The notes under the pieces: generated by a model
The model's input: only the letters and a program-made list of their open reading frames with translations
What the model was told of the DNA's origin: nothing
The model's database searches: none
In this document: piece by piece, positions 50,278 to 59,367 of the stretch
Position numbering within the stretch: the first letter of the stretch is position 1
How the letters are laid out: the number at the start of each line of letters is the position of its first letter
Origin: CAIVPM01 sp964615145
GTDB taxonomy: Bacteria > Bacteroidota > Bacteroidia > Chitinophagales > Chitinophagaceae
Assembly (NCBI GenBank): GCA_964615145.1
Contig: CAZTOP010000002.1
Coordinates: 1 to 64,000, forward strand
DNA length: 64,000 nucleotides
Direction: 5' to 3'
Program-made: the position numbers and the translations under genes

Positions 50278-52902
50278 CTACATTGTAGGCAAAAACTCCT
50301 CCAACTCCATTTCTGTTTTAAATCTTACTTCTCTTGCTTTACTGCCAAGGTTGGGTCCTACAACACCTGCCCGTTCTAATTGATCCATCAAACGTCCAGC
50401 ACGATTATATCCTAGCTTCATCCTACGTTGTATCAATGATGTGCTTCCTATTTGATTTTGCACTATCAATCTTGCTGCATCTTCAAACAAAGGGTCTTTT
50501 TCATTAGGGTCTAAACCTCCACCTTTTTCTAGCTCTTTTTCATCCACATATTCTGGTAATAAAAATGCTTCTGGATAGCCTTGTTGACTTTCAATGAACC
50601 TACAAACTTCTTCAACTTCTGGTGTATCAACAAAAGCACATTGTACACGAGTAATTTCGCCATTGTAACTAATTAACATATCACCTTTACCAATCAATTG
50701 TTCTGCACCACCAGCATCCAAAATAGTTCTACTATCAATTTTACTTGATACTTTAAATGCAATACGTGCAGGAAAATTCGCCTTAATAGTACCAGTAATA
50801 ATGTTAACTGAAGGGCGTTGTGTGGCAATGATTAGGTGAATACCCACTGCACGTGCAAGCTGTGCCAACCTTGCAATAGGCATTTCAACTTCTTTACCAG
50901 CAGTCATAATTAAATCGGCAAATTCATCAACTACTAAAACAATAAATGGTAAAAACTGATGTCCTTTTTGTGGATTCAATTTTCGTGCAATAAACTTTTC
51001 GTTGTACTCTTTAATATTTCTGCAACCAGCTTCTTTTAATAAATCGTAACGATTATCCATCTCAATACACAACGCATTTAATGTGTGTACTACTTTCTTT
51101 GTATCTGTAATAATACTGTCTTCTTCACCCGGCAATTTGGCTAAAAAGTGCTTCTCAATTGCTTTGTAGAGGCTCAACTCAACTTTTTTGGGATCAACTA
51201 AAACCAGCTTTAATTGTGATGGATGTTTTTTATACAACAATGAAACCAACAAAGTATTAATACCAACAGATTTACCTTGTCCAGTTGCACCAGCCATTAA
51301 CAAGTGAGGCATTGTGGCAAGGTCAACAATGAAGTTTTCATTATCAATTTTTTTACCAATAGCTATTGGTAATGAGAAACTGCTATTTTGAAATTTTTCG
51401 CTGGTGATCAGCGATTTCATACTCACAATTGTCTTCTTTAAATTAGGAACTTCTATACCAATTGTTCCCTTTCCAGGAATAGGTGCAATGATACGAATAC
51501 CAAGTGCAGCAAGACTTAGAGCAATATCATCTTCCAAATTTTTGATTCGAGAAATACGAACACCAGGTGCAGGAACAATTTCATATAAAGTAACAGTTGG
51601 CCCTACGGTTGCAGCTATCCTTTGTATTTCAATATCATAGTTTTTAAGTGTTGCTATTATTTGATTTTTATTTGTTTCTAACTCAGTTGGGTCGTGAATA
51701 ATTTTTTCACTGCCGTGTGTCTCAAGCAAGTCAACACTTGGATATTTATAGTTGGCTAAATCCAATGTAGGTTCGTAGTTTGTGCCAATGCTTCCTACAC
51801 TTAATTTTTCTAATTCTGTTTCCTCTATTTCACTTTCAAACTCTTCTACAACAAGGCTTTCATCTTCTATAACTTCTTTAATTTCCAATGGCAAATCGCT
51901 CAATGTTTCAAATTTTTCATTTCTTGAAGATTCCGGAATAACATCTTCAAATTTCCCATCTGTATCAGAATACAAATCATTAACTATTTTTCCATTTGTG
52001 AATACTGATTCATTATCATTTGTCTCAATTTCTTCTTTTTCATTAATTTCAAATGGAATTTTTTCATCTTCTGGAAGTATTACTGATACAAGGTTTGAAT
52101 CAGATTTTAATTTATTCCCACTTATAGGTTTTCCGTCTTCATCTACATCTACCAGACCCAATTTTACTTCCTCTTGTATTACATCGTCATCAATAAATAA
52201 TTTACTTTTTTCAAATTCTTCAAATGCATCTTCTTCTGATGTATTCTGGCTTTCAAAAGGTTCAACTATTTCTTTTGATTTTTTTTCAGGGAATTTAAAA
52301 GTTGGATTAAATTTCCAAATGAAATAAGAAAAATATATAACTAAAAGCAGGGATGCTGTTCCAAAATTACCAATTAACCCAACCAACCAACCTGAGGCTA
52401 AATTTCCTACTGCCCCACCCCAACTTAATTGACTTTTCCCTGCTACAAAAGCTAGACTTGTGCTAATAACCAAACAAGACACTATTATGTATTTTAAATT
52501 TTTTACAAGAGAAAATAATTTTTTATCAGTGAGTAAGTTTACACCTAAAACAAAAAAGAATGTAGCAAATAAAATTGTAATAACACCAAAACCATTATAT
52601 ATCAAATTATGAGCAGTATAGGCTCCTAATACACCCAATGTATTATGAACTTTAGGAGCATCCAAAGCAAAAATTTTTAATCCAAACTGATGAACAATAT
52701 CCTGATCTTCCTGCCACGAAAACAGATATGAAGTAATTGCCACGAAAATAAATACCGCAAACAAAATACTTATAGCACCAAATATTTTTTGGGTTCGCTC
52801 GTCTTTTACAACTTCTGCAACTGTAACATTAACCTCTTTATCCTCGTTCAATACTTCAGGATTAGGTGGTGGAGGTGTTTTAGATTTAAGTTTATTTGCC
52901 AT
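50278..52902 (-). CDS. ftsK: DNA translocase FtsK
   Basis: Membrane-anchored motor that pumps DNA during chromosome segregation and cell division. 874 residues. Four membrane helices lie at about 38-60, 95-120, 135-155 and 175-195. An acidic Glu/Asp-rich linker covers about 200-400. The motor has Walker A MAGATGQGKSVGINT, Walker B FIVLVVDEFADLIM and RIAFKVSSKIDSRTILDAGGAEQLIGKGDML. The C-terminal winged-helix gamma domain (DPLFEDAARLIVQNQIGSTSLIQRRMKLGYNRAGRLMDQLE) binds the polar KOPS-like sequences. Everything is complete. thrC follows on the same strand. Confidence 0.96.
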   Translation of the reverse strand: MANKLKSKTPPPPNPEVLNEDKEVNVTVAEVVKDERTQKIFGAISILFAVFIFVAITSYLFSWQEDQDIVHQFGLKIFALDAPKVHNTLGVLGAYTAHNLIYNGFGVITILFATFFFVLGVNLLTDKKLFSLVKNLKYIIVSCLVISTSLAFVAGKSQLSWGGAVGNLASGWLVGLIGNFGTASLLLVIYFSYFIWKFNPTFKFPEKKSKEIVEPFESQNTSEEDAFEEFEKSKLFIDDDVIQEEVKLGLVDVDEDGKPISGNKLKSDSNLVSVILPEDEKIPFEINEKEEIETNDNESVFTNGKIVNDLYSDTDGKFEDVIPESSRNEKFETLSDLPLEIKEVIEDESLVVEEFESEIEETELEKLSVGSIGTNYEPTLDLANYKYPSVDLLETHGSEKIIHDPTELETNKNQIIATLKNYDIEIQRIAATVGPTVTLYEIVPAPGVRISRIKNLEDDIALSLAALGIRIIAPIPGKGTIGIEVPNLKKTIVSMKSLITSEKFQNSSFSLPIAIGKKIDNENFIVDLATMPHLLMAGATGQGKSVGINTLLVSLLYKKHPSQLKLVLVDPKKVELSLYKAIEKHFLAKLPGEEDSIITDTKKVVHTLNALCIEMDNRYDLLKEAGCRNIKEYNEKFIARKLNPQKGHQFLPFIVLVVDEFADLIMTAGKEVEMPIARLAQLARAVGIHLIIATQRPSVNIITGTIKANFPARIAFKVSSKIDSRTILDAGGAEQLIGKGDMLISYNGEITRVQCAFVDTPEVEEVCRFIESQQGYPEAFLLPEYVDEKELEKGGGLDPNEKDPLFEDAARLIVQNQIGSTSLIQRRMKLGYNRAGRLMDQLERAGVVGPNLGSKAREVRFKTEMELEEFLPTM

Positions 52903-53042
52903 ATCGTCACAAAATAAATTGTAAAGTAAGAGAGTCGTGTTTTAAAATAAATGTTGTGGAATACTTGTTGGGTTTTAATGTAACATTTATTCAAAGTGGA
53001 TAACTGCAATAAACTAGATTTATGACATAAATACAAAATAAA

Positions 53043-53073
53043 TTTGGCTATCAAATTTATACTCTTACTTTTG
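53043..53073 (+). promoter_or_regulatory. initiator tRNA promoter
   Basis: TTTG (53043-53046) and TACTTTTG (53066-53073) with 19 bases between, a perfect match to the consensus, 13 bases before the tRNA. Confidence 0.8.
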
Positions 53074-53086
53074 CAATCTTATAAAT

Positions 53087-53158
<72 letters not shown>

Positions 53159-53160
53159 CA

Positions 53161-53185
53161 AAGGTCTTCAAATTTTGAAGACCTT
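53161..53185 (+). terminator. rho-independent terminator after tRNA-fMet
   Basis: Arms AAGGTCTTCAAA (53161-53172) and TTTGAAGACCTT (53174-53185) with almost no loop, so the inner pairs open; followed by TTTTTATTT. Starts three bases behind the tRNA. Confidence 0.85.
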
Positions 53186-53305
53186 TTTTATTTAAACTAT
53201 TCTGTGCCCTAGTATTAATTGGTTGTTGGGTTAAAATAGTTTTTTTTATTTAGACTATATTTTGATTTTTATTTGCAACAATTAAATTTTGATTAATAAA
53301 TAAAG

Positions 53306-54304
53306 ATGAGCACAAACGAAATTAATTCAAAGGATGGGGCAAAAAGAGTACTAATTACTGGTGCTGCAGGTTTTTTGGGTTCACATCTATGCGATAAATT
53401 TATAGAAAAAGGATATAATGTTATTGCAATGGACAATTTAATTACAGGTGATTTAAAAAATATTGAACATCTCTTTAAATTAAGCAATTTCGAATTTCAT
53501 CATCACGATATCACTAAGTTTATTCACATTTCAGGAAAAATTGATTACATACTGCATTTCGCATCTCCGGCAAGCCCAATTGATTACTTAAAAATCCCTA
53601 TACAAACTTTAAAGGTTGGAGCACTTGGAACTCATAATTGTTTAGGACTTGCAAAAGCAAAGGGAGCAAGAATTTTAGTTGCATCAACAAGTGAAATTTA
53701 TGGTGACCCACTTGTTCACCCTCAAACAGAAGAATATTGGGGTAATGTAAATCCAATTGGTCCACGTGGTGTATATGACGAGGCAAAACGTTTTCAAGAA
53801 GCTATAACAATGGCTTACCACACATTTCATAAGGTTGAAACCAGAATTGTGAGAATTTTTAACACCTATGGTCCTAAAATGAGGTTGAACGATGGTCGTG
53901 CGTTACCAGCTTTTATTGGCCAGGCATTGCGTGGCGAAGATTTGACAGTTTTTGGTGATGGTTCTCAAACACGTAGTTTTTGTTATGTTGATGACTTGGT
54001 TGAAGGCATTTATAGATTATTATTAAGCGATTACGAAAAGCCAGTAAATATTGGCAATCCAAATGAAATTAGTTTGAAAGATTTTGCAGAAGAAGTTCTT
54101 AAACTTACAGGCTCATCTGTTAAAATCATTTACAAAGATTTACCCGTTGATGACCCAAAACAAAGACAACCAGATATTAGCAAAGCAAAAGAGATATTGA
54201 ACTGGGAACCTAAAGTTGGTAGAGCGGAAGGCTTGAAAGCAACTTACGATTATTTTAAAAATTTACCAAAAGAAGAGTGGTATAAACTTCCAAAAGAGTT
54301 TTAA
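53306..54304 (+). CDS. uxs: UDP-glucuronate decarboxylase (UDP-xylose synthase)
   Basis: Short-chain dehydrogenase-type enzyme of 332 residues that converts UDP-glucuronate to UDP-xylose through a 4-keto intermediate. The NAD motif GAAGFLGSHL is at about 19-28; the catalytic STSE (Glu130) and Y157-x3-K161 (VYDEAKR) are present. FNTYGPKMRLNDGRALPAF and GDGSQTRSFCYVDDLVEG are UXS-type blocks; SASPIDYLK-like FASPASPIDYLKIP is also typical. It is 30 bases upstream of a nucleotide-sugar dehydrogenase. The product could supply pentose for a surface glycan or glycoprotein. Confidence 0.88.
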   Translation: MSTNEINSKDGAKRVLITGAAGFLGSHLCDKFIEKGYNVIAMDNLITGDLKNIEHLFKLSNFEFHHHDITKFIHISGKIDYILHFASPASPIDYLKIPIQTLKVGALGTHNCLGLAKAKGARILVASTSEIYGDPLVHPQTEEYWGNVNPIGPRGVYDEAKRFQEAITMAYHTFHKVETRIVRIFNTYGPKMRLNDGRALPAFIGQALRGEDLTVFGDGSQTRSFCYVDDLVEGIYRLLLSDYEKPVNIGNPNEISLKDFAEEVLKLTGSSVKIIYKDLPVDDPKQRQPDISKAKEILNWEPKVGRAEGLKATYDYFKNLPKEEWYKLPKEF

Positions 54305-54334
54305 TAAATCAACTTTGAAATTAACATTACATTA

Positions 54335-55624
54335 ATGATAGACGAATTAATAAACAAAAAAAAGAAAGTTGCAGTTATTGGTTTAGGCTATGTGGGCTTA
54401 CCAGTTGCACTAGAAATGGCAAAAAAGGTTTCAGTGATTGGTTTTGATATTAATGCTGATAGAATTGCTTTAATGCAACAAGGAATTGACCCTAGCAAAG
54501 AATTAGATAAAGATGCCTTTGAAGGTTGTGATATCACTTTTACCAATAATCTTGATGTTTTGCGTGAAGCTAATTTTTTTATTGTAGCTGTACCAACACC
54601 TGTATATGCCAATAATGTTCCTGATTTGACTGCTGTTAAAAAAGCTTCAGAAACAGTTGGTAAGGTTTTAAAAAAGGGAGATTATGTTGTTTTTGAATCT
54701 ACCGTTTATCCTGGTTGTACCGAGGATGATTGCTTGCCAGTGATGGAATCTATTAGTGGTCTAAAAATGGGCATTGATTTTAAACTTGGTTACTCACCAG
54801 AAAGAATTAATCCAGGAGATAAACAACATACTTTAACAAATGTAATTAAAGTTGTTGCCGGCTGTGACGATGAAAGCTTACAGGTTATTGCTGATGTTTA
54901 TTGCTTAGTAGTTAAAGCAGGTGTTCATAAAGCAACATCAATTAAAGTTGCTGAAGCTTGTAAAATTATTGAAAATACTCAAAGAGATATGAACATTGCA
55001 TTAATGAATGAACTATCTCAAATTTTTGATAGGATTGGAATTAACACATATGAAGTTTTGGAGGCTGCTGGTACTAAATGGAATTTTTTGAAATTTAGTC
55101 CAGGCTTAGTGGGCGGGCATTGTATTGGCGTTGATCCATACTATTTAACCTACAAGGCAAATGATTTAGGATACACATCTAGGCTAATTAATGCTGCTCG
55201 TTTTATTAATGATGGTATGGGTAGATATGTTGGAGAAAAAGCGATTCAACATATTATTGCTCATGTTGATAAAGTAAAAGAATCAAAAGTACTAGTCATG
55301 GGAAGTACTTTTAAAGAAGATGTTAGCGACATTAGAAACAGTAAGGTTGCCGATATCATTGCTCATATTAAAAGTCATTTTATTAATGTTGATGTTATAG
55401 ATCCCCACGCAAGCAGCACAGAATTACACGAAGAATATGGATATGAATTATGTGATAGCATTGCTGATGATTACGATGTGATAATTGTTGCTGTTGCTCA
55501 CAAAGAATATCTTAAGAAAGATGCGTCTTACTTTAACTCAATCACAAAGCAACACGGATTAATTATTGATTTGAAAGGTATTCTAAGAAACAAAATAAGC
55601 TCCAGAGCTTATTGGAGTTTATAA
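54335..55624 (+). CDS. nucleotide-sugar dehydrogenase, TviB/WbpO type
   Basis: NAD-dependent four-electron dehydrogenase of 429 residues. The N-terminal Rossmann segment is VAVIGLGYVGLPVA (about 12-25). Glu121 in VVFESTVYPGCTEDDC, Lys and Asn in KIIENTQRDMN, and the catalytic Cys263 in LVGGHCIGVDPYYLTYKA are intact. The GGHC form and the ESTVYPGCTE segment are closer to UDP-N-acetylhexosamine 6-dehydrogenases (TviB, WbpO) than to UDP-glucose dehydrogenase. The preceding enzyme needs UDP-glucuronate, so UDP-glucose cannot be ruled out as a substrate. A strong terminator follows the gene, so the two sugar-nucleotide genes form one unit. Confidence 0.88.
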   Translation: MIDELINKKKKVAVIGLGYVGLPVALEMAKKVSVIGFDINADRIALMQQGIDPSKELDKDAFEGCDITFTNNLDVLREANFFIVAVPTPVYANNVPDLTAVKKASETVGKVLKKGDYVVFESTVYPGCTEDDCLPVMESISGLKMGIDFKLGYSPERINPGDKQHTLTNVIKVVAGCDDESLQVIADVYCLVVKAGVHKATSIKVAEACKIIENTQRDMNIALMNELSQIFDRIGINTYEVLEAAGTKWNFLKFSPGLVGGHCIGVDPYYLTYKANDLGYTSRLINAARFINDGMGRYVGEKAIQHIIAHVDKVKESKVLVMGSTFKEDVSDIRNSKVADIIAHIKSHFINVDVIDPHASSTELHEEYGYELCDSIADDYDVIIVAVAHKEYLKKDASYFNSITKQHGLIIDLKGILRNKISSRAYWSL

Positions 55625-55640
55625 GCTTTATAATTATTTG

Positions 55641-55688
55641 GCGTATAATAATTAAGAATTTCATAAGTTTTTCTTAATTTTTATACGC
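55641..55688 (+). terminator. rho-independent terminator after the sugar dehydrogenase
   Basis: Arms GCGTATAATAATTAAGAA (55641-55658) and TTCTTAATTTTTATACGC (55671-55688), one mismatch in 18, followed by TTTTCTTTT. It lies 17 bases downstream of the stop at 55624. Confidence 0.8.
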
Positions 55689-55734
55689 TTTTCTTTTCTA
55701 CAACTATTTTCTCTTTATTTTTACCAAGTTCATA

Positions 55735-56496
55735 ATGGAAAAAATAGTTATCATACCAACTTATAACGAGAAAGAAAATATTACGGCTATCATCAAGGCT
55801 GTAATAAATCTAAACTTAGGATACCATATTTTAGTTATAGATGATGGCTCCCCTGATGGTACAGCCCAAATTGTAAAAGACTTAATTAAATTATATCCTG
55901 ATCAATTATTCATTGAAGAAAGAATTGGAAAATTAGGTCTTGGTACTGCTTACATCCATGGTTTTAAATGGTGCATTGAAAAGGGATATAATTACATATT
56001 TGAAATGGATGCCGATTTTTCTCATAACCCTAACGACTTAGAAAGATTATACAAAGCTTGCAAAGATAATTGTGGGGACGTTGCAGTTGGAAGCAGGTAT
56101 GTTCCCGGTGGGAAAACAGACAACTGGCCATTAGACAGACAATTATATTCGAGAGGAGGTTCCTTGTACACTCGTTTAATAACCTGGATGCCTGTTAACG
56201 ATCCCACAGCTGGGTTCGTATGTTATAAAAGAAAAGTTTTAGAAACAATTAATCTCGATGAAATTATGTTTGTCGGATACGCATTTCAGATTGAGATGAA
56301 ATTTGCAAGTTGGAAACTTGGTTTTAAAATAGTAGAAGTTCCCATTACTTTTATTGACAGAAAAATTGGCGTTAGTAAAATGAGTAAAGGCATTATTAAA
56401 GAAGGTGTTCTAGGTGTATTAAAAATTCAATGGCAAAGCTTATTTAAAAATTACAGAAAAAGGTTAAAAGCTGACTCTCAAATAATTACTACTTAA
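55735..56496 (+). CDS. polyprenol monophosphomannose synthase-like glycosyltransferase
   Basis: GT2 enzyme of 253 residues, similar to dolichol/polyprenol-phosphate mannose synthase (DPM1). The start VIIPTYNEKENI, the substrate Asp in VIDDGSPDGTAQIV and the metal-binding EMDADFSHNP are complete; GSRYVPGGKTDNWPLDRQLYSRGG and WMPVNDPTAGFVCYKR are typical of the DPM group. It ends without membrane helices, so it is the soluble single-domain type. It would transfer a sugar from its nucleotide donor to a lipid carrier for periplasmic glycosylation or glycan assembly. The donor sugar is inferred only from family membership. The EamA transporter follows after 13 bases. Confidence 0.87.
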   Translation: MEKIVIIPTYNEKENITAIIKAVINLNLGYHILVIDDGSPDGTAQIVKDLIKLYPDQLFIEERIGKLGLGTAYIHGFKWCIEKGYNYIFEMDADFSHNPNDLERLYKACKDNCGDVAVGSRYVPGGKTDNWPLDRQLYSRGGSLYTRLITWMPVNDPTAGFVCYKRKVLETINLDEIMFVGYAFQIEMKFASWKLGFKIVEVPITFIDRKIGVSKMSKGIIKEGVLGVLKIQWQSLFKNYRKRLKADSQIITT

Positions 56497-56509
56497 TATA
56501 ACCAAGTCA

Positions 56510-57382
56510 ATGAAATCTGCTCTTATTAAACTTCATATAGCAGTTTTTTTATGGGGATTTACTGGAGTTTTAGGTAGGCTTATTCAACTAAATGAAGGCT
56601 TGCTTGTTTGGTATAGATTACTTATTACAGTGACCACTCTCCTACTTATTAATTTTTGTAGAAAATCTTTATCACTAATAAAATCTTCTACAAAAATAAT
56701 ACTAATGTCTATTGGCATTTTAGTAGCACTGCATTGGGTCTTCTTTTATGGAAGTATTAAGTATGCTAATGTTTCTATATCACTGGTGTGTTTATCTTGT
56801 ATTTCATTTTTTACATCTATTCTTGAGCCAATCATTGTAAAATCAAAATTTAGTTTCATAGAAATTAGCCTAAGTTTATTGAGCATTTTGGGTATTGCTC
56901 TCATTTTTCATTTTGATAATAAATATAGAACAGGTATTTTACTTGGATTAATTTCTGCAATTTTTAGTGCATTATTTTCTACTATCAACAAAAAAAATGT
57001 AACTGTTGCAAGTTCAAATTCTATCATGTTTTACGAACTATTAGGCGGATTACTTTTCTTAAGTTTGTTATTACCCATATATTTAAAAATATTTCCAACA
57101 AATAAAGTAATTCCATCTGCCATTGATATTATTTATTTAGTTATTCTGAGTTGGGTATGTACGATAATAGCTATGGATTTTAGTTTACAATCTCTACGAA
57201 AAGTATCGGCATTTACTTTAAATTTAACGCTAAATCTTGAGCCGGTTTATGGAGTATTATTAGCTTTTTTCATCTACAATGAACAAAAAGAATTGAGTAA
57301 TAATTTTTATTGGGGATTTTCATTAATCGCTATATCAGTGGTGCTTCAAATGCTTAGAATAGCTAAATATAAAATTAAGTAA
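56510..57382 (+). CDS. EamA-family (DMT) transporter
   Basis: Inner-membrane protein of 290 residues with ten predicted helices in two repeats. The start LIKLHIAVFLWGFTGVLGRLIQLNEGLLVWYRLLIT and the block ALHWVFFYGSIKYANVSISLVCL are typical of a Bacteroidota EamA subgroup. The second repeat ends LLAFFIYNEQKELSNNFYWGFSLIAISVVLQML. It lies 13 bases after the DPM-like gene and 22 bases before a DUF4258 gene, so it may be co-transcribed. The substrate is unknown. Similarity to the EamA protein at 35038 is only at family level. Confidence 0.87.
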   Translation: MKSALIKLHIAVFLWGFTGVLGRLIQLNEGLLVWYRLLITVTTLLLINFCRKSLSLIKSSTKIILMSIGILVALHWVFFYGSIKYANVSISLVCLSCISFFTSILEPIIVKSKFSFIEISLSLLSILGIALIFHFDNKYRTGILLGLISAIFSALFSTINKKNVTVASSNSIMFYELLGGLLFLSLLLPIYLKIFPTNKVIPSAIDIIYLVILSWVCTIIAMDFSLQSLRKVSAFTLNLTLNLEPVYGVLLAFFIYNEQKELSNNFYWGFSLIAISVVLQMLRIAKYKIK

Positions 57383-57404
57383 CTAACTACCAATCATTAA
57401 AAAT

Positions 57405-57821
57405 ATGAATAAAAAAGCCTTACCATATTTCGCCATTATTGTACTTGCCATCATCGTCTTTTTTGTTAAAAATTGTGATGTAGGATCTAGAAATAAAAAT
57501 ACTACTTCTGAGGTAAAACAACAGAGAGGATTAATCAGAAATCCATCAAACATTAATTATTCTAAACACGCAAAATGCAGGATGGAATGCAGACATATTG
57601 ATGAATCTGAAGTAAAAGAGGTTATTTCAAATGGTACCATAAATTACAGAAAAAGTGATTTACAAAAAAGTGATTGCTCTAAAAGATATGCTATTGAAGG
57701 ATACAGTAAAGACAGGCAACATTTAAGAATTATTGCAGTTCCTTGTGCTAATGAACTTACCATTGTTACTTGCATTGACCTTGATAAAGATTGGGAATGT
57801 CATTGCGAGGGTGATGAATAA
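57405..57821 (+). CDS. DUF4258 domain-containing, membrane-anchored protein
   Basis: A 138-residue protein. A hydrophobic segment at about 7-23 (YFAIIVLAIIVFFVKNC) is an uncleaved anchor or signal, with a possible lipobox-like Cys at 24 in an unusual context. The DUF4258 domain follows from about 50: YSKHAKCRMECRHIDESEVKEVI, then KRYAIEGYSKDRQHLRIIAVPC and LTIVTCIDLDKDWECHCEG. DUF4258 resembles the RelE/ParE-like fold, but there is no antitoxin gene next to it and the protein is exported, so a toxin role is unlikely. Six Cys in the domain suggest disulfides or metal binding. It converges on the gene at 57833. Confidence 0.8.
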   Translation: MNKKALPYFAIIVLAIIVFFVKNCDVGSRNKNTTSEVKQQRGLIRNPSNINYSKHAKCRMECRHIDESEVKEVISNGTINYRKSDLQKSDCSKRYAIEGYSKDRQHLRIIAVPCANELTIVTCIDLDKDWECHCEGDE

Positions 57822-57832
57822 CATATAGAATT

Positions 57833-59233
57833 TTACCCAAAAAACATATAGCTCAATAATATTGCTGTAACTAGGGCCACCACATCAGCTAACAACATTG
57901 CTTTAATCGAATATCGAATATTTTTAACAGAAACTGAACCATAGTACAATGCCACTATGTACAAAGTAGTATCACTACATCCTTGAATAATTCCTGACAA
58001 TCTTGCAGCGAATGAGTTAGCACCATAGGTTTTAATAGTATCTATCATTAAACCTCTACTTCCTTGTCCACTTAATGGACGAACCATTGCAGTGGGCAAA
58101 GCATCTACAAATCTTGTATCACAACCTAATAAATGAAAAAAGTATTGCATTCCATTTAACACTACATCAAAAGTACCACTAATACGCAACATTGAAATTG
58201 CTACCAACATACCCACTATGTATGGAATAATTTTAATGGCAGTATTAAATCCATCTTTAGCACCATCGACAAAAGCATCAAAAACATCAATTTTTTTATA
58301 CATTCCTCCTGCAACAATTAGACCTATGATGAGTAATAAGATTCCAGTACCTAAAGCACTACTAAAAATGCCCATTGCATCTTTGTTTAATCTACTTACA
58401 TAAATAACCAATAACGTTAGAACTCCAGCTATACTTAACACCCAAGCAAGAATAGCTGGCTGCATTAAATTAATTTTTTGTTTAAATGATACAATTAACA
58501 TGGCTGCTATTGTACCAACAAAAGTTGTAATTAAACAAGGAATAAAAATATCAGTTGGATCGCTAGCTCCCATTTTATTTCTAATAGCAATAATACTAAC
58601 TGGTATTAGTGTTAAACCAGCAGCATGCAAACACAAAAACATAATTTGTGCATTACTTGCAGTATCTTTTTTTGGATTAATTTCCTGTAAACTTTGCATT
58701 GCTTTTAAACCAAATGGGGTTGCTGCACTATCAAGTCCTAATAAATTGGCGGCGTAATTCAACATCATAAAACCCATTGCAGGATGGTCTTTGGGAACAT
58801 CTGGAAATAATTTTGTAAAAAAAGGAGCAATAATTTTTGATAATAATCTAATGCCTCCTGCTTTCTCTGCAATACTCATTATACCCATAAAAAAAGCAAT
58901 AATTCCTATTAAACCAATACAAATATTCACAGCATCAGTGCAGGTTTCTAGTACACCATTTGCTTGTTGATTTTTGCAAACAATATATTTTGAATCAGCT
59001 ATTTTAAAGTACTTGTTATCTCCTAAATCAAATTCTTTATTTTTTTGTAATTCTAATGCAACCCTTGTTGGCAAAGCAATGCTATCAATTGGTTTTGTAT
59101 ATGACGTATCAGTTTTTTTACCAACCACCATTTGGCTAAATATTTTTTGGCTATCGCTGAAGAAAAAATATTTAAAACTTGCAACACTAATTGCAATTAC
59201 AATAAAGGCACACCAAATTCTACTTAAAGCCAT
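57833..59233 (-). CDS. nucleoside-recognition (SpmA/SpmB-like fusion) membrane protein
   Basis: Polytopic inner-membrane protein of 466 residues. Two Gate (nucleoside-recognition) domains are joined in one chain: the first around CIGLIGIIAFFMGIMSIAEKAGGIRLLSKIIAPFFTKLFP with MLNYAANLLGLDSAATPFG, the second around DAFVDGAKDGFNTAIKIIPYIVGMLVAISMLR with SGQGSRGLMIDTIKTYGANSFAARLSGIIQGCSDTTLY. In Bacillus these halves are the separate proteins SpmA and SpmB, needed for spore core dehydration; in non-sporulating Bacteroidota the fused form has no known role. The related Gate fold in concentrative nucleoside transporters suggests transport. An N-terminal extra helix and periplasmic loop (about 25-85) precede the core. 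Confidence 0.85.
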   Translation of the reverse strand: MALSRIWCAFIVIAISVASFKYFFFSDSQKIFSQMVVGKKTDTSYTKPIDSIALPTRVALELQKNKEFDLGDNKYFKIADSKYIVCKNQQANGVLETCTDAVNICIGLIGIIAFFMGIMSIAEKAGGIRLLSKIIAPFFTKLFPDVPKDHPAMGFMMLNYAANLLGLDSAATPFGLKAMQSLQEINPKKDTASNAQIMFLCLHAAGLTLIPVSIIAIRNKMGASDPTDIFIPCLITTFVGTIAAMLIVSFKQKINLMQPAILAWVLSIAGVLTLLVIYVSRLNKDAMGIFSSALGTGILLLIIGLIVAGGMYKKIDVFDAFVDGAKDGFNTAIKIIPYIVGMLVAISMLRISGTFDVVLNGMQYFFHLLGCDTRFVDALPTAMVRPLSGQGSRGLMIDTIKTYGANSFAARLSGIIQGCSDTTLYIVALYYGSVSVKNIRYSIKAMLLADVVALVTAILLSYMFFG

Positions 59234-59311
59234 TTTTCTTTTTTAGTTTTAAAGAATAATATTGATAGCAAAGATGCAAATAACTAAATTACAAAAAGAA
59301 TTGCAACAAAA

Positions 59312-59341
59312 AAGTCAGCAAATCATTTGATTTACTGACTT
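59312..59341 (-). terminator. rho-independent terminator after the outer-membrane protein gene
   Basis: Arms AAGTCAGCAAATCA (59312-59325) and TGATTTACTGACTT (59328-59341), one mismatch, followed on the minus strand by TTTTTGTTG. 26 bases behind the stop at 59368. Confidence 0.75.
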
Positions 59342-59367
59342 AATATTAAAATAATAATTAAAACAAT

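Noticed and set aside
51782..52327. Plus-strand open frame of 181 codons
   Set aside because: Ser-rich shadow of the acidic FtsK linker.
57405..57821. Toxin of a toxin-antitoxin pair (DUF4258/RelE-like)
   Set aside because: No small antitoxin gene adjoins it and the protein carries an N-terminal membrane segment.
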